Shown here: piece after piece, positions 11,583 to 22,625 of the stretch
Layout: each line of letters begins with the position of its first letter
How positions within the stretch are numbered: position 1 is the first letter of the stretch
Origin: Sphaerosporella brunnea
Taxonomy: Eukaryota > Ascomycota > Pezizomycetes > Pezizales > Pyronemataceae
Assembly (NCBI GenBank): GCA_008704415.1
Contig: VXIS01000259.1
Span: forward strand, 1-64,000
DNA: 64,000 nt
Reading direction: 5' to 3'
Translations under genes and position numbers: made by a program
Notes under the pieces: model-generated
What the model saw: the letters and a program-made list of their open reading frames with translations, nothing else
Database searches by the model: none
Told to the model about the DNA's origin: nothing

Positions 11583-14371
11583 ATGGCTTTGTTTCAAAGA
11601 TCCATCACTCTACTAATTCTATTACTATTGTCCCTCAGCACAACCGTCACAGCTTCCCCGATACCCAGTCCAGGTGATAATCTACAAACGGCGGCGTTCA
11701 ACAGTACTCTCTGCAGCTGTACCCCCTTAAACAAGCAGTTCACGCGCTTCGAAAACCGAACGAACTTGATCAACATGGATTCGATCTTCACCAAGCCGAT
11801 CGATGTTGCTGAACCTATGACGGTATTTCAAAGGAAGGGGAACCATCCCGTCTCCCGGGATATGGTTAAGACGAAGGAGGGTATTGCGGTTGGTACAAAC
11901 AAGTGGGCCTATCCATCAATTGCGTTGAGAGGTCTGTGGCTCACAGAGATAGCTTTTATACCAACTTTTTCTTCAAAGACGGAGCACTTACGGCTTGGAC
12001 GAACCCATACCAATTCAGGTATCATGGCGGAACTGAGCAGCGTTTGTGGCATGGGATGGGCGTGGGCCACTATGAGCTTAAACAATTGGTAGGCAGTATT
12101 CATTCTGTTCTGTACTTTTCCCCGCTAAATGGATTATGGGACAGGCCTTCCCTGAAGATACAGACCCCAAAGGCACTTCGCCCATTGAGTTCTACGTCAA
12201 TCCGACTGGGGCCAATGATGTGATCTTTGGAGCAAATGAGTTCTCGCCCGGTGTCACCACTTTCGAGACGAACAATCCGAACCAATTCAGCGTGGACATC
12301 AACGTTTACGCAAACAAGGCTGGCGATGGAGACTCGAAGATGGCCAAGTTCACCCTCGTTCAGGGAATGGGATTCTTCACCGGCGTCTACAAGAACCTCA
12401 CTCCTAGGATCAGCAGCGTTGCTCCGATAAAGGTCACCGAAGTCCCTGCTCCAACCGGAATTACTCAGAAGTGGAGACTCACCTTGATGGACGGGAGTCA
12501 GTGGCTCGTCTACTCGAAGGCTAGCGCTGAATCCTCCACCGAGGTCATCAAGCTCAGCCTGCTCACCGGTGATTTTGCGGCGGCTTCGACTTTGGGACCT
12601 TTCACCGGTACCCTTCAGGCTGCCAAGCTACCCCAAGGCAATGGAACTCCCAATTCGACCGCCTTCGAGAAGCTGTATGACGAGACCGCCGGTGCTTATC
12701 ATGTGGGGACTAGTCTCTCGGGTTCGGTGAATGGGAATACCGGAATCTACACGCTGGCGTATAAGAGCGAAGGCTCCAACCGGCGTGGGAAGCTGCTGAC
12801 CTGGGCGCTGCCACACCATGTTTCTTCATTCGACAAAGTCACAGCCTCAACAAGTACCAAGTTACGTCTGCGCTCAACGACTAAGGGCATGATGACCGCG
12901 GTGGTTTCGAATTCCTTGGTGATGGTCGAATCGAAGCTGCCAACGGATATCAGCTGGTTGCCGGGTGGGGATAAAATGACGGCCGCCGTTGCCGAGGCTG
13001 TGGGGCAAGCGGGAGCTATGGAGCTGCCGCTGCTGGACATCACCAAGGTCACCGACCTCAACTCCATGTACTGGGCCGGCAAGGTCTTCGCCAAGTACGC
13101 TCAGGTAACTCATCTATTCAAGCTATCATAAGACTGGAGAAATCTCTAATGGTTCACTAGATGCTTATGGTGTTGGCTCTTTCGGGTAAGAACCGTGACC
13201 TCACGGTCAAGAAGTTAGATGAGCTCCAGACTGCCTTCAAAAGATTTACCACCGGTAAAAACGTTTATCCACTGGTGTACGACACCAAATGGAGAGGCAT
13301 CATCTCGGATTCCATTTTCCAAACCGGAGACCCCGGCCAGGATTATGGCAATTCGTACTACAATGACCACCACTTCCGTAAGCACTCAACTAACGGCGTG
13401 ACTGGTGAATTGTCGCTAACAGTTGTGATTCGCAGATTTCGGATATTTTATCGGTGCTGCCGCTGCGATTGCCCGTACTGAAAAGATCCTCCATGGACAG
13501 TCGCCCTGGCAGAAGGCTAATGCTCCCTGGGTCAACTCCTTGGTTCGTGATGTGGCGAATCCCAGCACGGCAGACAAGTACTTTCCGGTGTCTCGAGCTT
13601 TCGACTGGTACAGCGGTCACTCGTGGGCAAAGGGTAGGAGATTTCAACGCATCTTGGAATTCCCTGTACTAACAATTTTGCAGGGCTGTTCCAGAGCGGC
13701 GACGGCAAAGACGAGGAGTCCAGTTCCGAGGACGCTATGTTTGCCTACTCCATGCGACAGTGGGGCCGTGAGATAGGGGATACTGCCATGGAGGCTCGTG
13801 GCAATCTGATGCTTGCCGTCCTGCGACGAAGCCTCAACGAGTACATGTTGCTTTCCAAGGACAACAAGAACCACCCTGAGCGTTTCGTCATGAACAAGGT
13901 TACGGGAATTGTTTGTTTCCACTTCCATTGGCCATCTGCCACAGTGCACTGACCAGCGCCTAGCTATTCGAGGGCAAGGCCCATCACACCACCTACTTCG
14001 GCGCTAAACCTGAGTACGTCCAGGGCATTCACATGATCCCTCTTCTCGCCATCACGCCGTATATCCGCACGGCGGCATTCGTGAAGGAAGAGTGGGATGC
14101 CTACTTCAGCGACGGGCGTTTCGATTCTGTCGAGGCCGGCTGGAAGGGTACTCTGCTGGCCAGCTATGCCGTTTATGACCCGAAATCTGTAATGGACAAG
14201 TTGGCGGACAATGCCTTCGATCTTAGCTGGCTCGACGGTGGCGCTTCCCGGACTTGGTACCTGGCATGTGTAGGTGGCATCCTGCAGCAGAAGACCAGTG
14301 CCAATGGGACGGTGGTGTCGGATGTCGCTGCTCTTTCATTGCCAGAATTGCAGGAAAAGTTGGGTTTGTGA
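11583..14371 (+). CDS. Secreted endo-1,3-beta-glucanase, glycoside hydrolase family 81
   Basis: Seven exons give an 819-aa protein: 11583-11902, 11947-12088, 12145-13104, 13161-13377, 13436-13633, 13684-13898 and 13964-14371. The N-terminus is a clear secretion signal (MALFQRS, a Leu-rich core, then TVTASP). GH81 landmarks follow. [13 protein letters not shown] is rebuilt across intron 1. [21 protein letters not shown] is rebuilt across intron 4. [19 protein letters not shown] is rebuilt across intron 5 and leads into [13 protein letters not shown], which carries the Glu residues of the family's active-site region. Family members (yeast Acf2/Eng1) cut beta-1,3-glucan internally, for cell separation, wall remodelling or attack on other fungi. 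The start at 11583 is preferred over an in-frame upstream ATG at 11514 because it begins the signal peptide directly. An AATAAAG polyadenylation-like signal lies at about 14468. Confidence 0.95.
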
Positions 14372-14857
14372 TGAGGCTGTTGGCATGGTTCAATTTGTTG
14401 AATGATACCAGTGTATTCTAGTGCGCTTGATGATGCCTGATGATTTATGACTTTGGTCGAAGCTTTTAATAAAGATTTTGATATATACGCATAGTGTTTA
14501 TCTTGAGTTGTGATGGTGTGTTTGTTGGCCGATTGTGATTAATACGTTGCTTTGATGCTTTGAGTGCTTGGGTTGGTGAATATGACCACCGGAGGTCACC
14601 TTTCTCATTTTTGACCGTAGATTTTTATTTTTATTGTTATTATCATTTGTTTTAATCATATTGCATTCGGCCGCTCTCGGCCATGGCATATATAGAAAAG
14701 AGAGACTGTGCTACCCCTTAGGAACAAGCCCCATGGGAACAAGCCTACTGCTGGGGCCTGCGGCTCTCTTAAGGAAAGGAAATCAAGGAAATCGCAACTC
14801 GTATACAGAAAAGACTGTGTTTCACCCCACTTCAGACTCGCCCGTCAGGAGCCCGCT

Positions 14858-14918
14858 GCTCCTTCTCCTTCTCCTTCCCCTTCTCCTTCTCCTTCCCCTT
14901 CTCCTTCTCCTTCTTTCT
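14858..14918. repeat. CCTTCT-type microsatellite
   Basis: Tandem alternation of CTCCTT, CCCCTT and CTCCTT units over about 60 bp in non-coding DNA. Confidence 0.85.
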
Positions 14919-15775
14919 GCCCCCCCGTAGATTTGTGTGTAATCACATTTTCAGCCTATATAGTATATAGACGATGGCAGGCCCTCCCACCTATTGCCTC
15001 TCTGCCCCCCTTATCGACGGTGTCTCAGGCGTCAAGTGGAAACTCGCAGACAAGACAAAAGGCAAGAAACACAATAATAACCGCCATGGCCATCCGGCCC
15101 AACTTCCCACTGTTACTTACACACCGCCACCGTCTACCCACCCACGGCCTCAATCATCATGCCAACTTTGGAGAGAACGCCACCTTCTTCTTCTTCTGCA
15201 CGCAACCAACCAACCAACCACCACCACCACTACCGCAGCCAGCCCAGAGAGGCCAGTCAGCCCCTACCGGCTGCGACCAGGCCAGGCCCGCGAATATTTG
15301 TTCCTTGGCTCAAAAAGCCACAAAAAAAAAAAGCCAAAAACCAAAAAGCCCCATTTGCTGCCCATCTTGTAGATAGTTTACCCCCGTGTCCACGGACGAG
15401 GGGAGCCCCGCTGTGGATCGAAAGATTTGAAGGAAGGAAGGAAGAAAGGGGGAGGGTATAGCCGAAGTAGATCTGGGGGAGCTTATGGGTTGCCGAGTGA
15501 TGTGAAAGAAAGTTTTTGATGCGTGCGTGCGTGCGTGCGTGCCTGGAACTACATAGTTGTAATGTAGGGCCCGTTGCGCTCGACGGCAACCCCTTCGGAG
15601 GAGGAAGCGCTGGGTTCTGGGTGAGGTGGAGGGGTATGTTCACATATTTTGTGTCCCGGGGGGGGGGGTGGTACTTCGATTTCGTTGCTTTATGTATAGG
15701 AATGGCAAGCTTATGTGCGATGGTCGCCGGTCTATTCGGCAACGATACATAAAATATGAGAGTATATATTCTATT

Positions 15776-15792
15776 GGGGGGGGGGGGGGGGG
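15776..15792. repeat. Poly-G tract (17 nt)
   Basis: Uninterrupted run of 17 G, downstream (3') of the small protein gene at 15947-16504. Confidence 0.9.
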
Positions 15793-15946
15793 CAAGTTAT
15801 GCGGGCCGAGTGCACACCCATGACTGACCCACATCATCATCATGCTCGCATTCACATCCGCATTCGCATTCGCATTTTCTACGGACCAAGTAAACCTCCA
15901 GCATAGTAGTAGTAGCAGCAGCAGCAGTAGTAGTAGTAGTATAAGC

Positions 15947-16504
15947 CTAAGCCGAGCGCTCCTCCTTCTTGGCCTTCTCAAACTCGATGATCTGCCTACT
16001 CCAGTCTGTAGAAGTCCGTCAGCCCGCGTCCTCCCCCCCCCTACCCCCCCCCTCCCGCCTCCCCGCACCCCCCCCCCCCACACGGGATAACTTACACCGA
16101 CTCGGATAAAAGCGATCTGGATCCGGCATGCGATGGCGCACCTCGAGCTCAGCGGACGTCTTGAACGCCATCGCCGTGATGCCCGCGATCAGCGCAAACA
16201 TGATGGCCGTGTTCTGTCGCCAGTTGCCCGGGCGGCTGTACCAGCCGCCGCTCGGGGACCACACGTGTTTTGGGTACCTGTGCGATGGCGCGGGCGGGAA
16301 GTTAGCGGATCGAAGCCCCTCCCTCCCTTCCGGGCCGCATGCGCCGCCGCCGATGAAATAGGGAAAAACTCACGGTATCTTTCCGCCGCCGCCCTGTTCG
16401 ACTGTCAGCCCAGTCCCACTCAGTCTCCCTCATCTGGCTCACACCCTCCCCCCCCCCAATCCCACTCCCTTGCGCCGAATTGGAGTCTTGGAACAACATA
16501 CCAT
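15947..16504 (-). CDS. Small single-TM protein conserved in fungi (probably mitochondrial)
   Basis: Four coding exons give 87 aa: 16504-16502, 16393-16374, 16277-16096 and 16005-15947. Exon 1 contributes only the ATG, which is followed at once by GTATGT. Exon 2 is 20 nt and gives GGGGKI. Splicing yields MGGGGKIPYPKHVWSPSGGW, then one hydrophobic segment at about residues 31-48, then RFYPSRYWSRQ and a charged helix ending KAKKEERSA. The acceptor at 16394 was chosen over one 8 nt upstream because only it keeps frame. I recall similar PKHVWSP.GGWY...PSRYWS proteins across filamentous fungi, and an accessory inner-membrane (respiratory-chain) role is possible, but I cannot name the family with certainty. 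The gene would be missed by ORF-based annotation. Confidence 0.75.
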
Positions 16505-16638
16505 CGTTATCTCTCTTATTGGTGGGTGTGGTGTATTTCGGTGTGAGGAGGTAGTGTGGAGAAGTAGGCGAGTTGACGTCGTCGTCGTCGTTGCCGGGAC
16601 AGCGGCGTGAGGTGTGAAGGCGGGTAAAGTTCCTGACC

Positions 16639-16799
16639 AGTAGATAGTGGATGATGAGATAAGATAAGAGATATACTTAAAGCGGTAAGGTCCCGCGACC
16701 GCCTGGCCACCGCCTGGCCGCTCACTGGTCATCACTCGCTATATGAACCTTACCGCTTTAGGTATATCTCTTATCTTATCTCATCATCCACTATCTACT
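16639..16799. repeat. Foldback (inverted) repeat, 53-bp arms
   Basis: The left arm 16639-16691 and right arm 16747-16799 are reverse complements with one mismatch, separated by a 55-bp loop that itself contains a duplicated GCCTGGCC. Outside the arms the symmetry resumes (GTCAGGAACTTTA-like on the left, GGCCAGGGACTTTA on the right) after a roughly 17-bp insertion on the right. This could be a MITE or foldback element, or a strong RNA hairpin. It lies about 135 bp upstream of the ATG of the small protein gene. Confidence 0.9.
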
Positions 16800-17215
16800 G
16801 ATATCCACTATCAAGTGGCCAGGGACTTTAACTCTCCTCATCTTAATCACGTAACATGATTCGATTAACTCCCATCAATTTTTTGAGTACCCTCCCTCCC
16901 GGCACCAGATTACAACAGCCCATTTACTAATAGCAAAAATAAAACAAAAAACACCACACTACAAGGGACACGAAGAAAAAAAAAAAAACAAGGTGGGGTA
17001 ATAAACTCACAAAAAACTGAAGCAAAAAGATAAAAAAAAGGTGCAACTACAATACAAAAAAACCCCCCCTTCGTTCCCTTCAAGCCAGCAAGAAAAGGAA
17101 AAAAAGAATTCGAAGTGAAAGGCCTCCCCATCAATGGTATTCCCCAATCCAATTCCAAAACTCCCCTTCACAAGATAATAAAAGCAAAGAACAAAAAAAA
17201 AGGCAACATTGATTA

Positions 17216-20200
17216 TCAGCTAGCCTGCGAAGCTCCTCCCCTTGCAAAGTAATACGTAAGCAAGTTCTGGTGTCCAGACTTGACCCCCCTCAAAACCTCA
17301 TTGAACAGTCTTTCGTCGTCGTTGAGTTTGCTGTGCATCTCGATGCACATCGTCACACATGACCGGCGAACTTCAGGGTCTTCATCCTCGAGAGACTATT
17401 TCTTTGTCAGCTGCAAAATCTCAAAATGTGAAGAGGAAGCATACCTTAACAGCGAGAGTACCCAACCTAGCATACTGCGACTCCAGAATAGAGGCTCTAC
17501 TCGCTCTGACAAACGCCGCCAAGCACGACAGGCTCATGCACCAGCTTTGGGTTTTAGGGCGGTAGTCGGGCTCATTGAACGGAAGGTTCATATCGAGGAT
17601 GACGTCGATTCCGACCTTGGGGTCAGCGATAAGCAGGTACTCCTCAGAGATCTCTTCGATCGTAGTAGCAATCTGCGGCTGCGTGGGGTATTTGCCGCGG
17701 AGGTTGATCAGCGTCTGCAACAAGTCGGTTTCGTGGTGCGCAAAATATGGTGCCGCTTTGGCGAGTAGCTGCTTCAGAACTAACAATCCCTGAACTCTGA
17801 GATCGACGACTTTAGCGGACACGATGTCTTCGGCGTCGAGATAGTCCAGCAACGACGTCAAGAGCTCCTGGAACACCACGCCTCCCTGCCAAATATCTTG
17901 CATATTGTCTCCGTTCGCCTCGGCCAAAGGCTCTCTAACAGAGTGCTCACGCGCGATTCCGTTCAATTTCCTAAACGCTTGAGTGTCTATATCGCGCGTC
18001 TGAAGCCTTTGAATGAGAGTCTGCAGCAACCGTGCGGAATCACCAGGGTTCTTCGAGGCACTAGCGTTCTTGCTTGCTTTGTGGTTTTGCCACCTGTCTA
18101 TAGAAAGGGTACTCCGCTCGACAGTGCTGGTGGCAACAGCTCCGTTCGACTCAATGACCGGGTCCTGGTACACCTTGATGGCAGGGTTCTCATCCCGCCG
18201 TCTGGGCGACATACCATTTGGCGACGACGGCAATGCTGGAAGGGTCTTGAGTTTTTCATTTGCGCGTGGAGATATAGGTGGTGGAGTGACGGGTCTTGCA
18301 GCAGGTGGCATGGCCGCGTCTTCGGGCCTGGACATGATACCCCCGACCTCGGGCACAGCACCCAGAACCTCCGCAACATCGGCAACCTTCTCTTCAACGA
18401 CAATGGACTCCGCCTCGTCTTCCACACTGACTCCCCAGATCTTCCGCAGCTCCTTTCCAATAGCAGGCTCGAAAGTCGACAAAGTCTTCTTGAATGTATC
18501 CTCATCCAGCTGTTCCAGATTCTTCAACAGTGTAGCAAGAGTGGTGACATTTGGAGGCTTGATAGTACTAGACATCTGAATGAACCGGTTGAGAATCAGC
18601 TTGAAATTGGCCTTGTCGCTGAAAAACTCGTTTGGTCTGCCACCCGCGTATTTTTCAACCAGCTCGTTCATCCACATTAAGCAGCCATGGGTAATTTTGC
18701 GCTTCTGCGTTGGCGTAAAAGAACCGGGCGAAATCTTTCTCGTGAGCACTCCCGAAGATCCCATACTCTGGATAACCTTGAAAAGCAAGTCCGCAGCCTC
18801 CATGTCACTCATGAGCTGCTTCAAAGCGGGCATAGTGGAAGCATTGATTGGTTGGGCGTGCTGCTCGTCGTCTCCTTCGCTGAGAAGCAGGACCTTGGGA
18901 ATAATCTGCTCCATCGGGACAACCTTTGCGAGTTCCGCCAACACTTCAGGGGCAACCAAATGCTCAACGACCTCAGGCTGAGGATCATTGAACAGCTTGG
19001 CCAGGGTAGGGGCAAAGACATCGCTAGGAGGTAGGGTGGGCATCTTCTGGCCGTCGTAATCCGGCGGTGTCCTTTTGGCAAGAATACAAGCAACCACAAC
19101 GATACCCTCCACTCTGACCTTCCAGTCCGGGCTATTGAGCTGCTCTAAAACGGTCAGCTTCCGCTGGCTCGAGACAAGCGGGCTCTGAGCACGCAATGGT
19201 GTAACTCCACGAGCCGCGCGTGGTGAAATCGGCGGCTCATTCGATCGTGACTCTGGTATAGGCGATGCCCGGGAAGAGCCCGCTCCGAAGGTCGGGCTGG
19301 CGGACCGAATAGGGCGCTGTGCAGAATCCGAAATCTGCTGAGTTCTAGTCTTCAAATTTGGTCTACGTACAGGAGCCGACGACAATCCCGATGGTCCAGA
19401 TGATGCCGGAGGTGGTGACAATGCCCTCGTTGCTACTTCAGACGCGGTAATAGGCTGCGCCTTCAAGTTACCCTTGCTCCTCTTCGAAGCCAGAATTGCA
19501 TCTCTGACCGAAGAGCGCGCAGGCGCTGTAGCTGACCGGCCGGCAGGTACACGAGCATTTGAGGCACCTGCAGCCGTAGCAGACTTGTGGGGGTTAGTCT
19601 TCTCCAAGAGCTTCTTGGAAGCACCGTCGAGGTCGTCCATAATGACCTTTGCGTGCTCGGACCAAATGGCCGCAAACTTCCAGTAAGTTGTTCGCATATT
19701 TTCTCGCACGCCAGGGTTGGCATCGGCCAGACCACGCTTGATGCACTTCACAAGGACTTCCACGCCACCAGCGTGCTCGATATGAGATTTATGGTCAATG
19801 TGCGTCTCCAACAGGACAGTGATCCATCCAGCAGCGTAACTTCTGGGCTGAACGTTCTTGTCCTCACATGCGTTCCAGACGTGCTGCAGCAATTTGGGAT
19901 GGTAGGAGACATGGGCCAGAATTGTAGACACGACCAGGTTTGCGAGCTTCGAGGTGAGCTTCTTCGTGTTCGCACACTGCTTGACCAAGTTGACCAAGAG
20001 AATCTCCACCATGTTGTCAATACCTGGTCCTGCAATGATGGCCAGATCCTTGATGCACTGACCACCAGTAGTGGAAAGACTGGTTCGCAGCGAGTTTAGA
20101 GCCTTCAAAATTCCGTCCAACAGAGACTTTACCCTGGTCAGGAAAGTCATCTGATAGTCGCTGTAAGCGTTTCCTCTCAACAACGCCCGGATCTTGTTGA

Positions 20201-21275
20201 CATTCGCCTCTCTCGCCATCCAGTTGTGCTCCGACTCCCGTCCCTCGAATGGCCCCACCATAGCATCGAATATATCCTCCAGTTCCCTGTTGGTGTTGAC
20301 ATGTACTGGTGCCATGTCCTCCAACTCGAAGCCGGGCAGGCTCATGACATATGTTGAAGACGCCATGCTGCCGCTGACACTGGGTACCTTTACGCCAAGT
20401 CTCCCATTGGAGGCTTCCTCTTCGTGGCCATCCTGCGACATGACCTCCGACGCGCCAGGCAGCCCCAATTGCGAGATGATGAAGTTTGCAATAGCTTTCC
20501 GTACACCTCGTTTCGCCAATTCCCTCTTAAGGTCTGACTTCGCGTGATCGGGGGCATTGCTTTAGTTCCGTCAGCAACGGGCCTCCACCCCGCCAAAAAA
20601 TGCGAAAAATAAAACAAAAAGCTCACCTAAACAGCTCCACCACAACATTTTTCGCCGTGTCTCTAACCGGCTCACTGGGGTCTTCCAGCATTCCGATCAA
20701 GTGCGGCGTGTAGCTCTTGAACGAGAAGCTAGGAAACGTGGCATGCGTCTGTGCGATCCACCTGACCGACTCCTGCCGTATGCGCGGGTTCTTACTGATC
20801 AACCCGGTGTCCTTAATGATCTTTTCCACCTCCTGCGGCGCATGCTTGTAGATCTCGATGATCGCGCTGGCGGCAGTCGTCTTGTTCCGTTCCTTCGCAT
20901 CTCCTAGTTTCTCCACTAGCGGCGGGAGGGTATTATGCGCCTGGGCGCGGAGGCGGGAAGGTTCCTGGATCGAGATGCGTTTGCAGAGGTGGCCGAGACA
21001 CGACAGGGCCTGAGCGGCGAGGGAGCTGTTAGGGGAGATGACGGCGATGCGGCAGGCCTCGAACAGAGGGCTTATGGCTTCCGTCTGAACTGCCCAGTGC
21101 TTAATCTGGGCCTTGATCGCGGCGAACTCGTTGATCTTTTTGTCCACATCTGCCTCCCGCAAGTCAGAGATCGTTTTTTTTTTTGGCACGTGAAAGGAAG
21201 GTGTGATGGCGAACCTCCGTGGCCGCGTGCTAGATCTAGCAGGTTGTGAGCCAGCAAATCTGTCACTCCTGACAT
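17216..21275 (-). CDS. STU1: CLASP-family microtubule plus-end protein (Stu1)
   Basis: Four exons, 21275-21215, 21149-20627, 20559-17445 and 17395-17216, encode 1292 aa, a normal CLASP length. The N-terminal TOG-like HEAT domain is recognisable (PRIRQESVRWIAQ, DPSEPVRDTAKNVVVELF), a second TOG region follows, then a Ser/Pro/Arg-rich linker encoded around 19600-19200. A third HEAT-like region at the C-terminus ends in DPEVRRSCVTMCIEMHSKL. CLASP proteins bind tubulin and stabilise kinetochore and spindle-midzone microtubules. The last intron is firm because it joins TLAVK to SLEDEDPEVRR. The first intron, with an unusual GTTCGC donor, is less certain; an alternative is a start inside exon 2. 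The neighbouring DRAP deaminase gene is divergent, with about 830 bp between starts. Confidence 0.9.
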
Positions 21276-22106
21276 ACTTGATGCTGCCGAGGGCACAACA
21301 AAATGGGCGGTGTTTTTCTGATTATTTTTTTTCGTTCGTTGAGCGGTGGTGGTGGTGGGTTGTCAACGCGACGAAGCTTCTCGGCAGTGAGAGGTGGTGG
21401 ATGCGAGTTGAGTTTCCCGAGGGCGATAGTAGCTCAAGCGGGTGGGATGTTTGACTGTAGACTCGTGTGGTGTTGAGGGGGGGAGGGAAGTTGCTGAGGA
21501 TTCTCTCTCTCTCTGGCAGGTTGAATCTCTCTCTCGAGGGGGGAAGGAGAGGAATGAAATTGGTTGGAGGGGTGGGAGGAGGAGCGAGAGGGGAGAGAGG
21601 TTGCAATAAACTCTGACGTGCAACAACAACAACACAAACAACAACAAAAGAAAACAAGCACGCGAGAAAGTATCTCTTGTCTGCAAATCGCTCAAGATAC
21701 CTGAAACTCTGCGGTGGAGGTGCAGACATACAGGTATGTACTTAAGTATCTACATCGCCTCAACTCTCTCCTCGCAAACATCACCATCCTCCTCCTCCTC
21801 CGCCTCCTCTCTTGAGACCCCTTTTACAAACCCGCAAAGACACGCGACGTCATTTTCGGAAATTGCGCTGCAACAGCAGCAGCAAAAAGCAAACAAGAAG
21901 AAAACAGTGCGTCGGCGTTGTCGTGCCATGGCAACCGAACTCCCCCTCCCCTCGCCCACAGTAAAACCCATTCGCTCCCCCGACTCATATCTGTCATATC
22001 TATCGATCATATCATATCCATCACATCGCGAGGATCTAAGCGAACCCTCAACCCCAGCAAGCAAGCAAGCAAACAAACAAGCAACCCCTACTCACGAGCT
22101 TCAATC
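21276..22106. other. Divergent promoter region of STU1 and the DRAP deaminase gene
   Basis: No gene seen. Holds CT/GA-rich stretches (21495-21540), AAC repeats (21625-21650), TCC repeats (21787-21812) and CAG repeats (21870-21885), and a possible leader with AAGC/AAAC repeats just before the ATG at 22107. Confidence 0.5.
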
Positions 22107-22601
22107 ATGTCGGACTGGCCCCTCAGCACGCACCTCGCACACCTGCGGCACGCCCTCACTCTGGCGCAGTCCTGCCCGCCCACCACCACCGCCTTCAGCG
22201 TGGGTGCAGTTCTCGTCTCTCCCCGCGGCTCCGTCCTCAGCACCGGTTACAGCCGGGAGCTACCAGGCAACACGCACGCGGAGCAGAATGCGCTCACGAA
22301 GCTGCTGCCTGCCACTCCGCCGGCGGGGAGCGTGTTGTACACGACGATGGAGCCGTGCAGCGAGCGGTTAAGCGGGAACACGCCGTGCCTGGACCGGATC
22401 CTGTTTCCCGAGAACCGTGGTATCACGGTGGTGGTGGTGGGCGTGAAAGAGCCGAGCACCTTTATCGCCGAGAATGTGGCGGAGCGGAATCTGAAGGACG
22501 CGGGTGTCGAGTATCTGTATGTGGGAGGGTTGGAGGGGGAGATCTTGGAGGCGGCTACGAAGGGACATGGGAAGAAGAAGAAGGAGGAGGACACGGCGTG
22601 A
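22107..22601 (+). CDS. DRAP deaminase of riboflavin synthesis (Rib2 deaminase domain)
   Basis: Single exon, 164 aa. Zinc-dependent deaminase motifs are intact: H57-A-E59, then MEPC84SERLSGNTPC94. The RLSGN-PC arrangement is characteristic of the 2,5-diamino-6-ribitylamino-pyrimidinone 5'-phosphate deaminase group rather than of cytidine deaminases. The enzyme catalyses the deamination step of fungal riboflavin synthesis in the cytosol. Yeast Rib2 fuses this domain to an RluA-like pseudouridine synthase; here the protein has the deaminase domain alone and a Lys/Glu-rich tail (GHGKKKKEEDTA). The start at 22107 (TCAATCATGTCG) fits the domain start; an in-frame upstream ATG at 21918 would add unrelated residues. 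The stop is 24 bp from the stop of the convergent PfkB gene. Confidence 0.88.
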   Translation: MSDWPLSTHLAHLRHALTLAQSCPPTTTAFSVGAVLVSPRGSVLSTGYSRELPGNTHAEQNALTKLLPATPPAGSVLYTTMEPCSERLSGNTPCLDRILFPENRGITVVVVGVKEPSTFIAENVAERNLKDAGVEYLYVGGLEGEILEAATKGHGKKKKEEDTA

Positions 22602-22625
22602 TATCTACATTTCTATGCCGTCTAA

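Larger units (their letters stand above)
14372..15946. other. Low-complexity intergenic region
   Basis: No supported gene. It contains the 3' flank of the GH81 gene, a CCTTCT tandem tract (14858-14918), CCAACCAA and CCACCACTACC repeats near 15205-15240, a CGTG tandem repeat near 15522-15542, G-runs at 15659-15668 and 15776-15792, and an AGT/AGC microsatellite at 15905-15940. ORFs here, including a 222-codon plus-strand one, are products of these repeats. Confidence 0.6.

Noticed and set aside
14708..15376. 222-codon plus-strand ORF
   Set aside because: Built from CCTTCT and CCA microsatellites; no protein character beyond low complexity.
17898..18680. 260-codon plus-strand ORF
   Set aside because: Antisense shadow of the STU1 coding exon.
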